This document shows, one piece after another, positions 11,024-18,381 of a DNA stretch of 64,000 nt (the stretch's first letter is position 1; each line of letters opens with the position of its first letter). Under the pieces are notes generated by a model. That model ran no database searches. It was not told the DNA's origin and worked only from the letters and a program-made list of their open reading frames with translations. The DNA comes from CANGYM01 sp044372405 (GTDB lineage: Bacteria; Pseudomonadota; Alphaproteobacteria; JAJTHO01; CANGYM01). A program made the position numbers and the translations under genes. Location of the stretch: assembly GCA_044372405.1 (NCBI GenBank), contig JBILRW010000002.1:38290-102289 (forward strand). The letters are read 5' to 3'.

Positions 11024-11106
11024 CGTCGTTGCGAGCGCAGCGAAGCAATCCAGAAATGCCAGCAAAAAAACTGGATTGCCACGCCTCCTTCGGAGGCTCG
11101 CAATTG
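11024..11106. repeat. Interspersed hairpin repeat, copy A
   Basis: Two inverted arms carry TTGCGAG at the outside and GCAATCCAG/CTGGATTGC at the inside (11029-11053 and 11071-11104), with different middle segments (GCGCAGCGAA versus a CCTCC/GGAGG mini-hairpin). The same element occurs inverted at 34224-34310. It lies between lysS and the solute-binding protein gene and falsely extends the lysS reading frame. It belongs to the general type of dispersed hairpin repeats that give the peptide shadow ASLRSQ in translated searches. Confidence 0.8.
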
Positions 11107-11196
11107 TGCGTACGTCTTATAATAGACTAAGAGCCCGCCAGGGAAAGATCAAGCCGGAGAGAAGATTTTTTTGTGTAAAATGCAAAAAAATATGTG

Positions 11197-11202
11197 TATA
11201 AT
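11197..11202 (+). promoter_or_regulatory. Putative -10 element for the solute-binding protein gene
   Basis: A perfect TATAAT lies 33 bases before the ATG in an AT-rich stretch (11161-11205). No good -35 is present at the correct distance; the best hexamer with 17-base spacing is TGTAAA. A second TATAAT at 11118-11123 could serve either strand. Confidence 0.4.
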
Positions 11203-11235
11203 GTTTGGCGAAACACGATGGATCGTTAAGTCTTT

Positions 11236-12030
11236 ATGAAAACCCTGTCCTATATCCTGCTGGCCACTTTGATTGCGGCTGCGGCATTGCTTTATGTGCG
11301 GGGCGTCCCCTCTGCGCCTTGGTCAAAGCCTGTGGATCAAAAACATCGCATCGTTCGTATTGGGACCGAGGCTCTGTATCGTCCCTTTAATTATTTCGAT
11401 GATACGGGTCGCTTATCGGGCTTTGATATTGATATTGCCCGGGCCATTTGCGAAACAGAGGGCCTGACCTGTGAGTTTATTTCCCAGGACTGGGATGGTT
11501 TGATCCCCAGTTTGATTGCCAAGAAATTTGACGTCATTGCCGCCAGCCTTTCCATAACGCCTGAGCGCAAAAAGGCGGTGGCCTTTACCAACCGTTATTA
11601 CCGTACCCCCATTCGTTTTATTACCGCGAAAAATCAGACACTGGTGACGTCCCCTGAGGGCCTTAAGGGAAAAAAAGTGGGCGCGCAGCGGGCGACCACA
11701 GCCGCCATTTATCTTAACTCTAATTTTGCGGGGATTGCGGATATCAAATTGTATGATACCCAGGGAAATGCCTATTTGGATCTGAAAAGTGGTCGTCTGG
11801 ATGCGATGCTTTCCGACGCCATTATGGGGTGGTCCTGGCTGCTGTCCGATGAAGGCAGGGGTTATGCCTTTCGCAGTGAGTCCATCTATGTCGATGAAGG
11901 CATAGGCTTTGCCATGCGTCACGAGGATCAAGATCTTGTGGAAACCTTTAATCAGGGCCTGAACAAAATTTTGAGCAATGGCACCTATGACATGATCCGT
12001 CAGCGTTACTTTCCCTTTGATATTTATTAA
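11236..12030 (+). CDS. Amino-acid ABC transporter substrate-binding protein (SBP family 3)
   Basis: This is a 264-residue periplasmic binding protein. It starts with an uncleaved anchor or signal segment (about residues 4-22, alanine- and leucine-rich). The family 3 signature follows: VRIGTEALYRPFNYFDDTGR, then SGFDIDIARAIC and FDVIAASLSITPERKKAVAF. Such proteins deliver polar amino acids or opines to an ABC importer. No permease or ATPase gene is adjacent, so the partner is encoded elsewhere or the protein is an orphan receptor. The ligand cannot be inferred reliably. ilvN follows after 24 bases. Confidence 0.88.
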   Translation: MKTLSYILLATLIAAAALLYVRGVPSAPWSKPVDQKHRIVRIGTEALYRPFNYFDDTGRLSGFDIDIARAICETEGLTCEFISQDWDGLIPSLIAKKFDVIAASLSITPERKKAVAFTNRYYRTPIRFITAKNQTLVTSPEGLKGKKVGAQRATTAAIYLNSNFAGIADIKLYDTQGNAYLDLKSGRLDAMLSDAIMGWSWLLSDEGRGYAFRSESIYVDEGIGFAMRHEDQDLVETFNQGLNKILSNGTYDMIRQRYFPFDIY

Positions 12031-12054
12031 TGTTTTGGAAAATTTGATTGTGTT

Positions 12055-12582
12055 ATGACCCAAGGGCCGACCCAACAGCCAACCCAAGAGCGTAGTCATA
12101 TTATCGCCGTTTTGGTGGATAATGAACCTGGTGTTTTGGCCCGCGTCATTGGTTTGTTTTCGGGGCGTGGCTATAATATCGAGAGTTTAACGGTTTCGGA
12201 GGTTGATGCGGATGCCATGCTCTCCCGCATTACCTTGGTCACGCGCGGCACACATCAAATTATTGAACAAATTAAGGCCCAGTTGTTTCGCATTGTCCCC
12301 GTTCATACCGTCAAGGATCTAACGGAAAATGGCCCCGTTGTGGACCGTGAATTGGCTTTGGTCAAGGTCCTCAGCCAGGGGGAAGCTCGATTAGAGGCTA
12401 TGCGTCTGGCCGAAATTTTTCGCGCGCGGGTGGTGGATAGCACGTTGCAATCCATGATTTTTGAGGTCTCGGGCCGCACAGAGAAAGTTCAGGCTTTTAT
12501 CGACCTGATGACCCCCCTGGGCTGCATTGAAATTGTACGGACAGGGTGCGTGGCCATGGCCCGGGGGGAGCACCCCTTTTAA
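12055..12582 (+). CDS. ilvN: Acetolactate synthase small (regulatory) subunit
   Basis: The 175-residue product has an N-terminal ACT domain (HIIAVLVDNEPGVLARVIGL, then FSGRGYNIESLTV) followed by the C-terminal ALS_ss_C domain. IlvN/IlvH activates the catalytic subunit IlvB/IlvI and confers valine feedback inhibition at the first step of branched-chain amino acid synthesis. The large-subunit gene, usually immediately upstream, is not here; its place is taken by the solute-binding protein gene. The tyrA gene starts 4 bases after the stop, suggesting co-transcription. Confidence 0.95.
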   Translation: MTQGPTQQPTQERSHIIAVLVDNEPGVLARVIGLFSGRGYNIESLTVSEVDADAMLSRITLVTRGTHQIIEQIKAQLFRIVPVHTVKDLTENGPVVDRELALVKVLSQGEARLEAMRLAEIFRARVVDSTLQSMIFEVSGRTEKVQAFIDLMTPLGCIEIVRTGCVAMARGEHPF

Positions 12583-12586
12583 AATA

Positions 12587-13465
12587 ATGACCCCGCTACC
12601 CCGTCATCTTCATTTTGTGGGCTTTGGCTTGATTGCCTCATCCCTGGCCCGTGCGCTTAGGGCCTTGGATCCCACAATTCACCTCACGGCTTATGATCAC
12701 AATCCGTCTGTTCGGCAAACGGTCCGTGACTTGGGCCTGGCCGATCACGTTGTGGAGGACTTAAACCCCGTTTCTGAAGAGACAGATCTTGTCCTTATTG
12801 CCGTCCCCATGCTGGCCTTTTCTGAGGTTTTAAGGGCCATCAAAATTCCCCCAAACGCCATCATCACTGATGTGGGATCCGTCAAGGGCACCGTGGCGGA
12901 GGCCCTGTATGCCCATGCCCTGGATCTTTTACCCCGTTTTGTTTTGGGCCATCCTTTGGCGGGAACGGAACACAGTGGTCCTGAACATGGTTTTGCGACG
13001 CTCTTTCAGGATCGTTGGTGCTTATTAACCCCTCTGCCGGAAACGGACCCTGATGCGTTGGACGCAGTGAAATGCCTCTGGCAGGCCGTGGGGGCCAAGG
13101 TCAACACCATGAGTGTGGCGCACCACGACCAAATTCTGGCCATAACCTCGCACATTCCCCATTTGATTGCCTTTACCATTGTGGACACGGCCATGACGTT
13201 AGAGGACGATTTACGGCAAGAGGTGATTCAATATGCCGCCAGTGGATTTCGGGATTTTACCCGCATTGCGGCCTCGGACCCCACCATGTGGCGGGATATT
13301 TTTTTAACCAACCGCGATGCCGTTTTATCCATGCTGGATCGCTTTACGGAGGATTTGGATGTTTTAAAAACCGCCATTCGCCAAGGAAACGGAGATGTGT
13401 TGTTTAAAAAAATCACCGATGCCCGGGCCATTCGTCGGGATATTATTGCGGCAGGACAGGCTTAA
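12587..13465 (+). CDS. tyrA: Prephenate/arogenate dehydrogenase
   Basis: This is a 292-residue NAD(P)-dependent dehydrogenase of tyrosine synthesis. The dinucleotide-binding loop is VGFGLIASSLARAL near the N-terminus and the substrate-binding signature is HPLAGTEHSGPEHG. No chorismate mutase domain is fused. The start was placed at the ATG at 12587 just after ilvN; the upstream in-frame extension overlaps ilvN and is not typical of the family. Preference for prephenate or arogenate cannot be told. A 331-bp repeat begins directly at the stop codon. Confidence 0.93.
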   Translation: MTPLPRHLHFVGFGLIASSLARALRALDPTIHLTAYDHNPSVRQTVRDLGLADHVVEDLNPVSEETDLVLIAVPMLAFSEVLRAIKIPPNAIITDVGSVKGTVAEALYAHALDLLPRFVLGHPLAGTEHSGPEHGFATLFQDRWCLLTPLPETDPDALDAVKCLWQAVGAKVNTMSVAHHDQILAITSHIPHLIAFTIVDTAMTLEDDLRQEVIQYAASGFRDFTRIAASDPTMWRDIFLTNRDAVLSMLDRFTEDLDVLKTAIRQGNGDVLFKKITDARAIRRDIIAAGQA

Positions 13466-13794
13466 AAGGCGGGGTGGGGCAGCAGGATTTGTCCCCTGGG
13501 TCAAGGGCGAGACGCCAAAAAAGTTGCGTAGCAAAGCCCCGAAGGGGCGGTCTTTTTTGGTGCGAGGCGAAGCGTACCCTTGAGCTGGGGGGCAAATTCT
13601 GCTGGGTGGGAGCCTTTTCCTTGTGGGCCGAACGCGGCTCCCGCCCCCACATTTTTCTTTGTGGTTCAAGGGGTTCGCTGCGCCGATCCGAAAAAAATCA
13701 TCCTCACGCCGCCCTCTTCGAGGCCGCCGCTGCGGTATTTTTTTCGTCTCGCCCCTTGAGCCACAAAGAAAACCGCCCCACCCCGCCGCGTTTC
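13464..13794. repeat. 331-bp cloverleaf-like interspersed element, copy 1
   Basis: This non-coding element is present again at 46224-46554 with 10 substitutions and no indel. It is bounded by a perfect 13-bp terminal inverted repeat (GGCGGGGTGGGGC at 13468-13480 and its complement at 13775-13787). Three inverted repeats follow inside: arm 1 at 13480-13604, itself containing the hairpin GCCCCGAAGGGGC; arm 2 at 13608-13645 with a 10-bp stem; arm 3 at 13653-13772 with outer arms matching at 20 of 21 positions. The result resembles a four-way junction. It fills the convergent gap between tyrA and usg almost exactly. No transposase is present. Confidence 0.9.
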
Positions 13795-13797
13795 GAA

Positions 13798-14061
13798 TCA
13801 ACCCAAAAACTCATCAACATAAACATGCACAGGCTTTTCCCAACCGGGGGTGGCGCAGGTGACAAAAACGCTGTGCAGGTGTCCCTCTAAATTATTTTCC
13901 CAAAACGCCAGGAATTTTTTCAGCGTGGGAAAAAAGCGGGGCACATCCAAATCCTGCCACAGATAGGTCTGTAGCAATGACGGGTAGTCAGGAAAATAGT
14001 ACGTGATCTCGGCCGTGGTCAGGACATAATGTGTTGGGTGAAAGAGCGTTGTTGTGTCCAT
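13798..14061 (-). CDS. usg: Usg family protein
   Basis: The 87-residue product matches the small Usg family of alphaproteobacteria: YVLTTAEITYYFPDYPSLLQ, then YLWQDLDVPRFFPTLKKFL and a closing GHLHSVFV block. The molecular function of Usg is unknown; the name comes from genes near tryptophan biosynthesis. It follows clpA by 24 bases on the same strand and its stop codon lies 4 bases from the end of the cloverleaf element. Confidence 0.8.
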   Translation of the reverse strand: MDTTTLFHPTHYVLTTAEITYYFPDYPSLLQTYLWQDLDVPRFFPTLKKFLAFWENNLEGHLHSVFVTCATPGWEKPVHVYVDEFLG

Positions 14062-14085
14062 GGCTCAAGATATTTTCCGTGGTTT

Positions 14086-16410
14086 TCATCCGCTGATGGT
14101 GGCTTTTATGGTTTTGCGCGGCGGCTTTTTGGTAGGGGGGGCGGGGTGAAGGCTCCCCTCCTGAATATCAAAATGCAGCTGCTCGTTTTCCAAAACAATG
14201 CAAACATTACCGCCTTTGACCAATTTGCCAAACAACAGCTCTTCGGCCAGGGGCTTACGGACATAATCCTGAATCACGCGGGCCAGAGGACGCGCCCCAT
14301 AATCCGGATCGTATCCTTTGTTGGCCAGCCAAACGCGGGCATCATCGCGAATATCAATGGTGACATCTTTGTCGGTTAATTGGGCCTCTAACTCCACAAT
14401 AAATTTATCCACGATGGTTTCCACGTGTTCGCGGCCCAGCTTTTTAAAGGAGATGGTGGCATCCAGACGATTGCGGAATTCGGGGGTAAACAGGCGATTG
14501 ATGGATTCTTTTTCATCCCCACTTTGCCGTTCCTGTTTAAAGCCCAAAGCCGTTTTGGATAAAAGATCCGCCCCCACGTTGCTGGTCATAATCAAAATCA
14601 CATTGCGAAACGAAATGGATTTTCCGTTATGATCTGTCAATTTTCCGTGGTCCATGACCTGGAGTAAAATATTAAAAAGATCAGGGTGCGCCTTTTCAAT
14701 TTCATCCAGCAACAAAACACAATAGGGACTTTGCTCAACCTTATCGGTCAACAGACCCCCCTGTTCAAACCCAACATAGCCTGGGGGCGCGCCAATCAAA
14801 CGCGATAAACTGTGTTTTTCCATATATTCAGACATGTCAAAACGCAGCAAGGGAATGTGCATCAGGCTGGATAATTGGCGGGCAACCTCGGTTTTTCCCA
14901 CGCCCGTAGGGCCGCTAAACAGATAGCACCCAATGGGCTTTTCAGGATCCCGCAATCCCGCCCGCGAGAGTTTCAACGCGGCATCCAGCTGATCAACGGC
15001 ATCATCTTGACCAAAAATCACGGTTTTTAGTGTGCTTTTCAGAAGATAAAGCGTTTCTTTATCGGTTTTGCTGATATTTTTTTCAGGAATGCGGGCAATT
15101 TGGGCCACAACGCCCTCAATATCCCGCCGTGTAATGATTTTTTTTCGTTTGGAGGGAATTTGCAGATGTTGGGCCGCCCCGGCTTCATCCAAAACATCAA
15201 TGGCCTTATCGGGTAATTTGCGGTCGTTGATATAGCGCACAGACAGGGTAACGGCGGCTTTCAGGGCTTCCTGCGCATATTTAACCTGATGGTGCGCCTC
15301 GTAATAGGGTTTTAATCCTGTAATAATTTTCAGGGTGTCGGCCTCAGAGGGTTCTGCCACATCAATTTTCTGGAAACGACGCACCAGGGCGCGGTCTTTT
15401 TCAAAATGCCCCCGGAATTCTTTATAGGTTGTGGCCCCGATGCAACGCAGGGTCCCTCGGGCCAAGGCAGGCTTAAGAAGGTTCGAGGCATCCATGGCCC
15501 CGCCACTGGTGGCACCGGCACCGATCAGGGTATGAATTTCATCAATAAACAAAAGGGCATTTTTCATGCCCTCCAGATAATGAATCAGGTTTTTCAGGCG
15601 TTCCTCAAAATCCCCCCGATACCGCGTACCGGCCAGCAAGGCCCCCATATCCAGGCTGTAAATCTCGCAATTTTTCAGAACTGCCGGCACGTCGCCCTCA
15701 ACAATTTGACGGGCGAGCCCCTCGGCAATGGCGGTTTTTCCAACACCAGGATCGCCCACCAGTAAGGGATTGTTTTTGGTGCGACGGCATAAAACCTGAA
15801 TGGTCCTGGTAATTTCATCCGCCCGCCCAATGATGGGATCAATTTTTCCCTCGGCGGCGCGGTGATTCAGATTGATCAGATAACTGCCTTGATCCCGATT
15901 CTTGGTCTCAGATTCCTGGGGGTCTTTTTCGGCGGTGGTTTGAGAAGGCGAAGCGGCGGAAGGATTCGTGGGCTTGCCGCCCTTGGCAATGCCATGGGAA
16001 ATATAATTCACCGCATCAAAGCGGGACATGTCTTGTTCCTGTAAAAAATAAACGGCATGGGATTCGCGCTCGGAAAATAGGGCGACTAAGACATTAGCCC
16101 CTGTGACTTCAGAGCGGCCCGCCGATTGAACGTGAATCACTGCGCGCTGAATCACCCGTTGAAACGCCGCTGTGGGCTTGGGGTCCTGGGGCATGGCGGT
16201 AACGAGGTTTTTGAGTTCCTTGTCCAGATACTGGGAAAGGGAATACGTTAATTTTTTCAAATCGACATTACAGGCCTTCATAACGGTGGAGGCCTCGCGG
16301 TCATCGGCCAGGGACAACAATAAATGCTCCAGCGTGGCAAATTCATGATTGCGCTCACCGGCCAAATCCAGGGCGCGGTGCAGTGTTTTTTCCAAGTTTG
16401 ATGATAACAT
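14086..16410 (-). CDS. clpA: ATP-dependent Clp protease ATP-binding subunit ClpA
   Basis: ClpA is the AAA+ unfoldase that feeds substrates to ClpP. The 774-residue product has the double Clp-N repeat (residues 1-145), the first AAA domain with LLVGDPGVGKTAIAEGLA and LLFIDEIHTLIGAG, and a second with LFSGPTGVGKTEV and VLLLDEIEKAHPDLF. An ALGF tetrapeptide in the position of the ClpP-docking loop supports ClpP partnership. The C-terminus has a low-complexity basic, proline-rich tail. Its adaptor gene clpS lies 4 bases upstream. clpP is not in the window. Confidence 0.97.
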   Translation of the reverse strand: MLSSNLEKTLHRALDLAGERNHEFATLEHLLLSLADDREASTVMKACNVDLKKLTYSLSQYLDKELKNLVTAMPQDPKPTAAFQRVIQRAVIHVQSAGRSEVTGANVLVALFSERESHAVYFLQEQDMSRFDAVNYISHGIAKGGKPTNPSAASPSQTTAEKDPQESETKNRDQGSYLINLNHRAAEGKIDPIIGRADEITRTIQVLCRRTKNNPLLVGDPGVGKTAIAEGLARQIVEGDVPAVLKNCEIYSLDMGALLAGTRYRGDFEERLKNLIHYLEGMKNALLFIDEIHTLIGAGATSGGAMDASNLLKPALARGTLRCIGATTYKEFRGHFEKDRALVRRFQKIDVAEPSEADTLKIITGLKPYYEAHHQVKYAQEALKAAVTLSVRYINDRKLPDKAIDVLDEAGAAQHLQIPSKRKKIITRRDIEGVVAQIARIPEKNISKTDKETLYLLKSTLKTVIFGQDDAVDQLDAALKLSRAGLRDPEKPIGCYLFSGPTGVGKTEVARQLSSLMHIPLLRFDMSEYMEKHSLSRLIGAPPGYVGFEQGGLLTDKVEQSPYCVLLLDEIEKAHPDLFNILLQVMDHGKLTDHNGKSISFRNVILIMTSNVGADLLSKTALGFKQERQSGDEKESINRLFTPEFRNRLDATISFKKLGREHVETIVDKFIVELEAQLTDKDVTIDIRDDARVWLANKGYDPDYGARPLARVIQDYVRKPLAEELLFGKLVKGGNVCIVLENEQLHFDIQEGSLHPAPPTKKPPRKTIKATISG

Positions 16411-16414
16411 CCGG

Positions 16415-16735
16415 TTATTCCCTCTCGATCATACATTGCAGAGGATGCTGGTGCTTTTGAACCACCCGACGAACCTGGGCCACCTTGGTTTCGGCAATTT
16501 CCAGCGTGTAAACGCCGCAAATTCCAGATCCTTTGGTGTGTATATCCAGCATAATTTTTGTGGCATCCTCTAACGTTTTTCCAAAATAGGTCTGCAAAAT
16601 GTGGACCACAAAGTCCATGGGTGTGTAATCGTCATTCAGCATCACAACCCGATACAGCGACGGACGACGCAACCGAACACTGGTTCGGGTGCGAAGGTCG
16701 GTATGGATTTCGGCCGTACGATCATAAAACGCCAT
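16415..16735 (-). CDS. clpS: ATP-dependent Clp protease adaptor ClpS
   Basis: ClpS delivers N-degron substrates to ClpA. The 106-residue product carries the conserved YRVVMLNDDYTPMDFVVHIL core that binds bulky N-terminal residues, and the ClpA-contacting segment near GVYTLEIAETKV. I set the start at the ATG at 16735, since the further 23-codon extension upstream is hydrophobic and atypical. It is directly upstream of clpA, the standard clpSA operon. Expression of its own N-end adaptor fits the regulated-proteolysis theme nearby (rcdA). Confidence 0.94.
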   Translation of the reverse strand: MAFYDRTAEIHTDLRTRTSVRLRRPSLYRVVMLNDDYTPMDFVVHILQTYFGKTLEDATKIMLDIHTKGSGICGVYTLEIAETKVAQVRRVVQKHQHPLQCMIERE

Positions 16736-16818
16736 GCTTGCGGGACCTATCTTGAGGATCAGTTTAGAGAAAAAGAGTGAATAAAACGTCTCACCACCGT
16801 ACATTTTTAACTAAATCA

Positions 16819-16846
16819 TTGAGATAATTCGTTTCCCGTGTATTTT
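16819..16846 (+). promoter_or_regulatory. Candidate promoter for a small plus-strand unit
   Basis: TTGAGA (16819-16824) and TATTTT (16841-16846) are separated by 16 bases, ahead of a strong ribosome binding site at 16872-16879. Both flanking genes are on the other strand, so this promoter would serve only the tiny ORF and terminator that follow. The -10 is weak. Confidence 0.35.
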
Positions 16847-16884
16847 GTGGTTTGATAAAAATCATAAAAACAAGGAGGTGCACG

Positions 16885-16926
16885 ATGCAAGGTGCCGCGA
16901 ACGAATCATTCCAGGTCGTAAGATAG
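16885..16926 (+). CDS. Possible 13-codon leader or micro-peptide with a near-perfect Shine-Dalgarno
   Basis: AAGGAGGT (16872-16879), a full complement to the 16S tail, stands 5 bases before an ATG that opens a 13-codon frame (MQGAANESFQVVR) ending in TAG. A rho-independent terminator follows 12 bases later. Such a strong site before so short a frame is rare by chance. It may encode a micro-peptide, be a leader or small RNA, or be the relic of a lost gene. I do not recognise the peptide. Confidence 0.35.
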   Translation: MQGAANESFQVVR

Positions 16927-16937
16927 CATTTTTTGAT

Positions 16938-16965
16938 GCATCCTGCAAGGATTGCGTGTTTTTTT
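16938..16965 (+). terminator. Rho-independent terminator of the small unit
   Basis: The stem GC-ATCCT / AGGAT-t-GC (16938-16955) has a three-base loop GCA, followed by GTG and seven T residues (16959-16965). It is oriented on the plus strand, where no annotated gene ends. Confidence 0.65.
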
Positions 16966-17004
16966 AATCAAAATCAATAGAATGGTGAATGTCCCCGTAC
17001 GGCT

Positions 17005-17271
17005 CTATTTCTTTGTAAGAAAAAGGGTTTCTATCGCTGATTTTAGGGGCAAAGGTAAATCCTGGGGCAGCGAGAGATCGCCAAAAACCATGGCGGTGAG
17101 TTCGGGCTCAGATCGCTGTAAAAAAACCGCTAAATGAGGCAAAAGATCATCGGGGAGATTCGGCAAAACCTCCCCAAGGACACGCCCCATAACGCGATCC
17201 AGCTCTTTGGTCCCCCGATAGGTAAGCTGGTAGGTTAATTTCTTTCGCAACAAAGCCGAGGATTCTGGCAT
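17005..17271 (-). CDS. sdhE: SdhE-type succinate dehydrogenase assembly factor
   Basis: This 88-residue protein fits the SdhE/Sdh5 family, which helps attach FAD covalently to the succinate dehydrogenase flavoprotein. The family signature is the conserved RG dipeptide in YRGTKELDRVMGRVL, followed by PDDLLPHLAVFL and the closing PELTAMVFG segment. It follows rcdA by 3 bases, so it is probably co-transcribed with it from the CtrA-box promoter region. No sdh genes are nearby. Confidence 0.82.
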   Translation of the reverse strand: MPESSALLRKKLTYQLTYRGTKELDRVMGRVLGEVLPNLPDDLLPHLAVFLQRSEPELTAMVFGDLSLPQDLPLPLKSAIETLFLTKK

Positions 17272-17274
17272 ATT

Positions 17275-17673
17275 TTAAGCAACAGCACGCTTAATTTGTG
17301 CATCCAGACGACCCAGACGGATATAAATGTCATTGCTGCGTTTTAAAAGAACTCTTAAGCCATCGGGCAAGGCCTCGGAGGCCTCTTCTTCTTGAAAGCG
17401 GCAAATATCATCGTTGGTAATGGTGAACCCCATGGCGGTGGCATCATCGGCACTCATTTCCCCCTTTTGAACCGCCCGTTGCGCCAAAAGCCAGGACATC
17501 ATTTCCAAAAGACGCGATGTCAAACGTGTGGCATGATACGTCATGGCCAAGCGATCCTGAACCTTGGCATGCTGACGCAATCCAGGCAGAACAAATTTAA
17601 TGTAATTTTTGGCCTCGCACAGTAAATCATGAACATCTTTGTAGGTGTTGTCTAAAAGAAAAGCGATGGCCAT
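17275..17673 (-). CDS. rcdA: RcdA-type (DUF1465) regulator of CtrA degradation
   Basis: The 132-residue protein matches the alphaproteobacterial DUF1465 family, whose studied member is Caulobacter RcdA, an adaptor that brings substrates such as CtrA to ClpXP. Visible family features are an all-helical profile, the YHATRLTSRLLEMMSWLLAQ helix and the TNDDICRF segment. A perfect CtrA box lies 46-60 bases upstream, so the protein that removes CtrA may itself be under CtrA control. The sdhE gene follows 3 bases downstream. Family membership is fairly secure; adaptor function in this organism is inferred. Confidence 0.8.
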   Translation of the reverse strand: MAIAFLLDNTYKDVHDLLCEAKNYIKFVLPGLRQHAKVQDRLAMTYHATRLTSRLLEMMSWLLAQRAVQKGEMSADDATAMGFTITNDDICRFQEEEASEALPDGLRVLLKRSNDIYIRLGRLDAQIKRAVA

Positions 17674-17718
17674 GGAGAATCTCCTGAAATTAAGGTTTCT
17701 TTTTTGAGTGTCCCCTAT

Positions 17719-17733
17719 TTAATCATTTTTTAA
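17719..17733. promoter_or_regulatory. Perfect CtrA box upstream of rcdA
   Basis: TTAA-TCATTTT-TTAA matches the full CtrA recognition sequence TTAA-N7-TTAA. It is 46 bases from the rcdA ATG (minus strand), a normal promoter distance. It lies 8 bases from the dsbB stop, so it is intergenic. Confidence 0.65.
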
Positions 17734-17741
17734 CTAAAATG

Positions 17742-18257
17742 TCAATTCTTTTTTAATGTTTGGCGAGAACGGTTGTTTTCTTTGTTTATTTTCAAAGAAA
17801 ACAGACCACAAAAAACCATCAGTGTCGAAAGAATGACATTCATATCCGCCATACTGAATCCCATCCAGACAAAGGCCGGTTTGTCGCAGGGAACGACGGT
17901 GGCCTGCGAAATTTTGGCCTCTAGCTCGGCCACGGTGCCGACATTTTCAAGAGTATTGGCACAGGCGGGAAATGTCCATAACCCGGCCTCTACCCCCGAA
18001 TGGTAAAGCCCCAAAACGAGGCTGAGGACCCATAACCCTGTGATAACCATAAAAACCTGACGAGGCCGGAGAGATTGATAAAAAGCCGAGAGCAGGCCTA
18101 TTCCCACAATCACGATGTAGGGTATGCGCTGATAAACGCATAGGGGGCAGGGCCTTAAATCAAACCCATACTGAGCAATGCCCGCAACGGCCAGGGCCAA
18201 GGCCGCAACAACACCGCTGTATAAAGGGAAGTGATAAAAAAGGGCAGGGGGCTTCAT
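17742..18257 (-). CDS. dsbB: Disulfide bond formation protein DsbB
   Basis: DsbB reoxidises DsbA and passes electrons to quinone in the inner membrane. The 171-residue product has four predicted transmembrane helices. The two periplasmic cysteine pairs are C37/C40 in RPCPLCVYQR and C99/C124 in the second loop (FPACANT and VVPCDKP). All four catalytic cysteines are present. The gene is isolated between the rcdA promoter region and a divergent FemAB-like gene. Confidence 0.93.
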   Translation of the reverse strand: MKPPALFYHFPLYSGVVAALALAVAGIAQYGFDLRPCPLCVYQRIPYIVIVGIGLLSAFYQSLRPRQVFMVITGLWVLSLVLGLYHSGVEAGLWTFPACANTLENVGTVAELEAKISQATVVPCDKPAFVWMGFSMADMNVILSTLMVFCGLFSLKINKENNRSRQTLKKN

Positions 18258-18294
18258 GGACTTTATTATGTCATGCTTTTACGCCTAAGCCAAT

Positions 18295-18333
18295 GGTTTG
18301 ATCGTGGGGTTTGATCGTGGGGTTTGATGGTGC
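18295..18333. repeat. Three tandem 13-bp repeats
   Basis: The unit GGTTTGATCGTGG is present twice perfectly and a third time with two changes, in the divergent gap between dsbB and the FemAB-like gene. It could be a slippage product or a set of binding sites. Confidence 0.75.
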
Positions 18334-18381
18334 GGATGTCTATCCTTGCCGTGGTGTTGGCAACCCTTTACAAATCATGGG

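Noticed and set aside
10975..11103. N-terminal extension of lysyl-tRNA synthetase
   Set aside because: The extra 43 codons are mostly the hairpin repeat at 11024-11106, and the family starts later.
11413..12099. 228-residue ORF antisense to the solute-binding protein
   Set aside because: Shadow ORF without recognisable motifs.
13364..13890. Several overlapping ORFs on both strands (up to 145 residues) in the tyrA-usg gap, with matching ORFs at 46188-46812
   Set aside because: They are translations of the structured 331-bp repeat and run into unrelated flanks. The repeated content and six-frame openness come from GC-rich inverted repeats, not from coding.
16805..16818. CtrA box before clpS (TTAACTAAATCATTG)
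   Set aside because: Only one half site matches; the second half is ATTG instead of TTAA.
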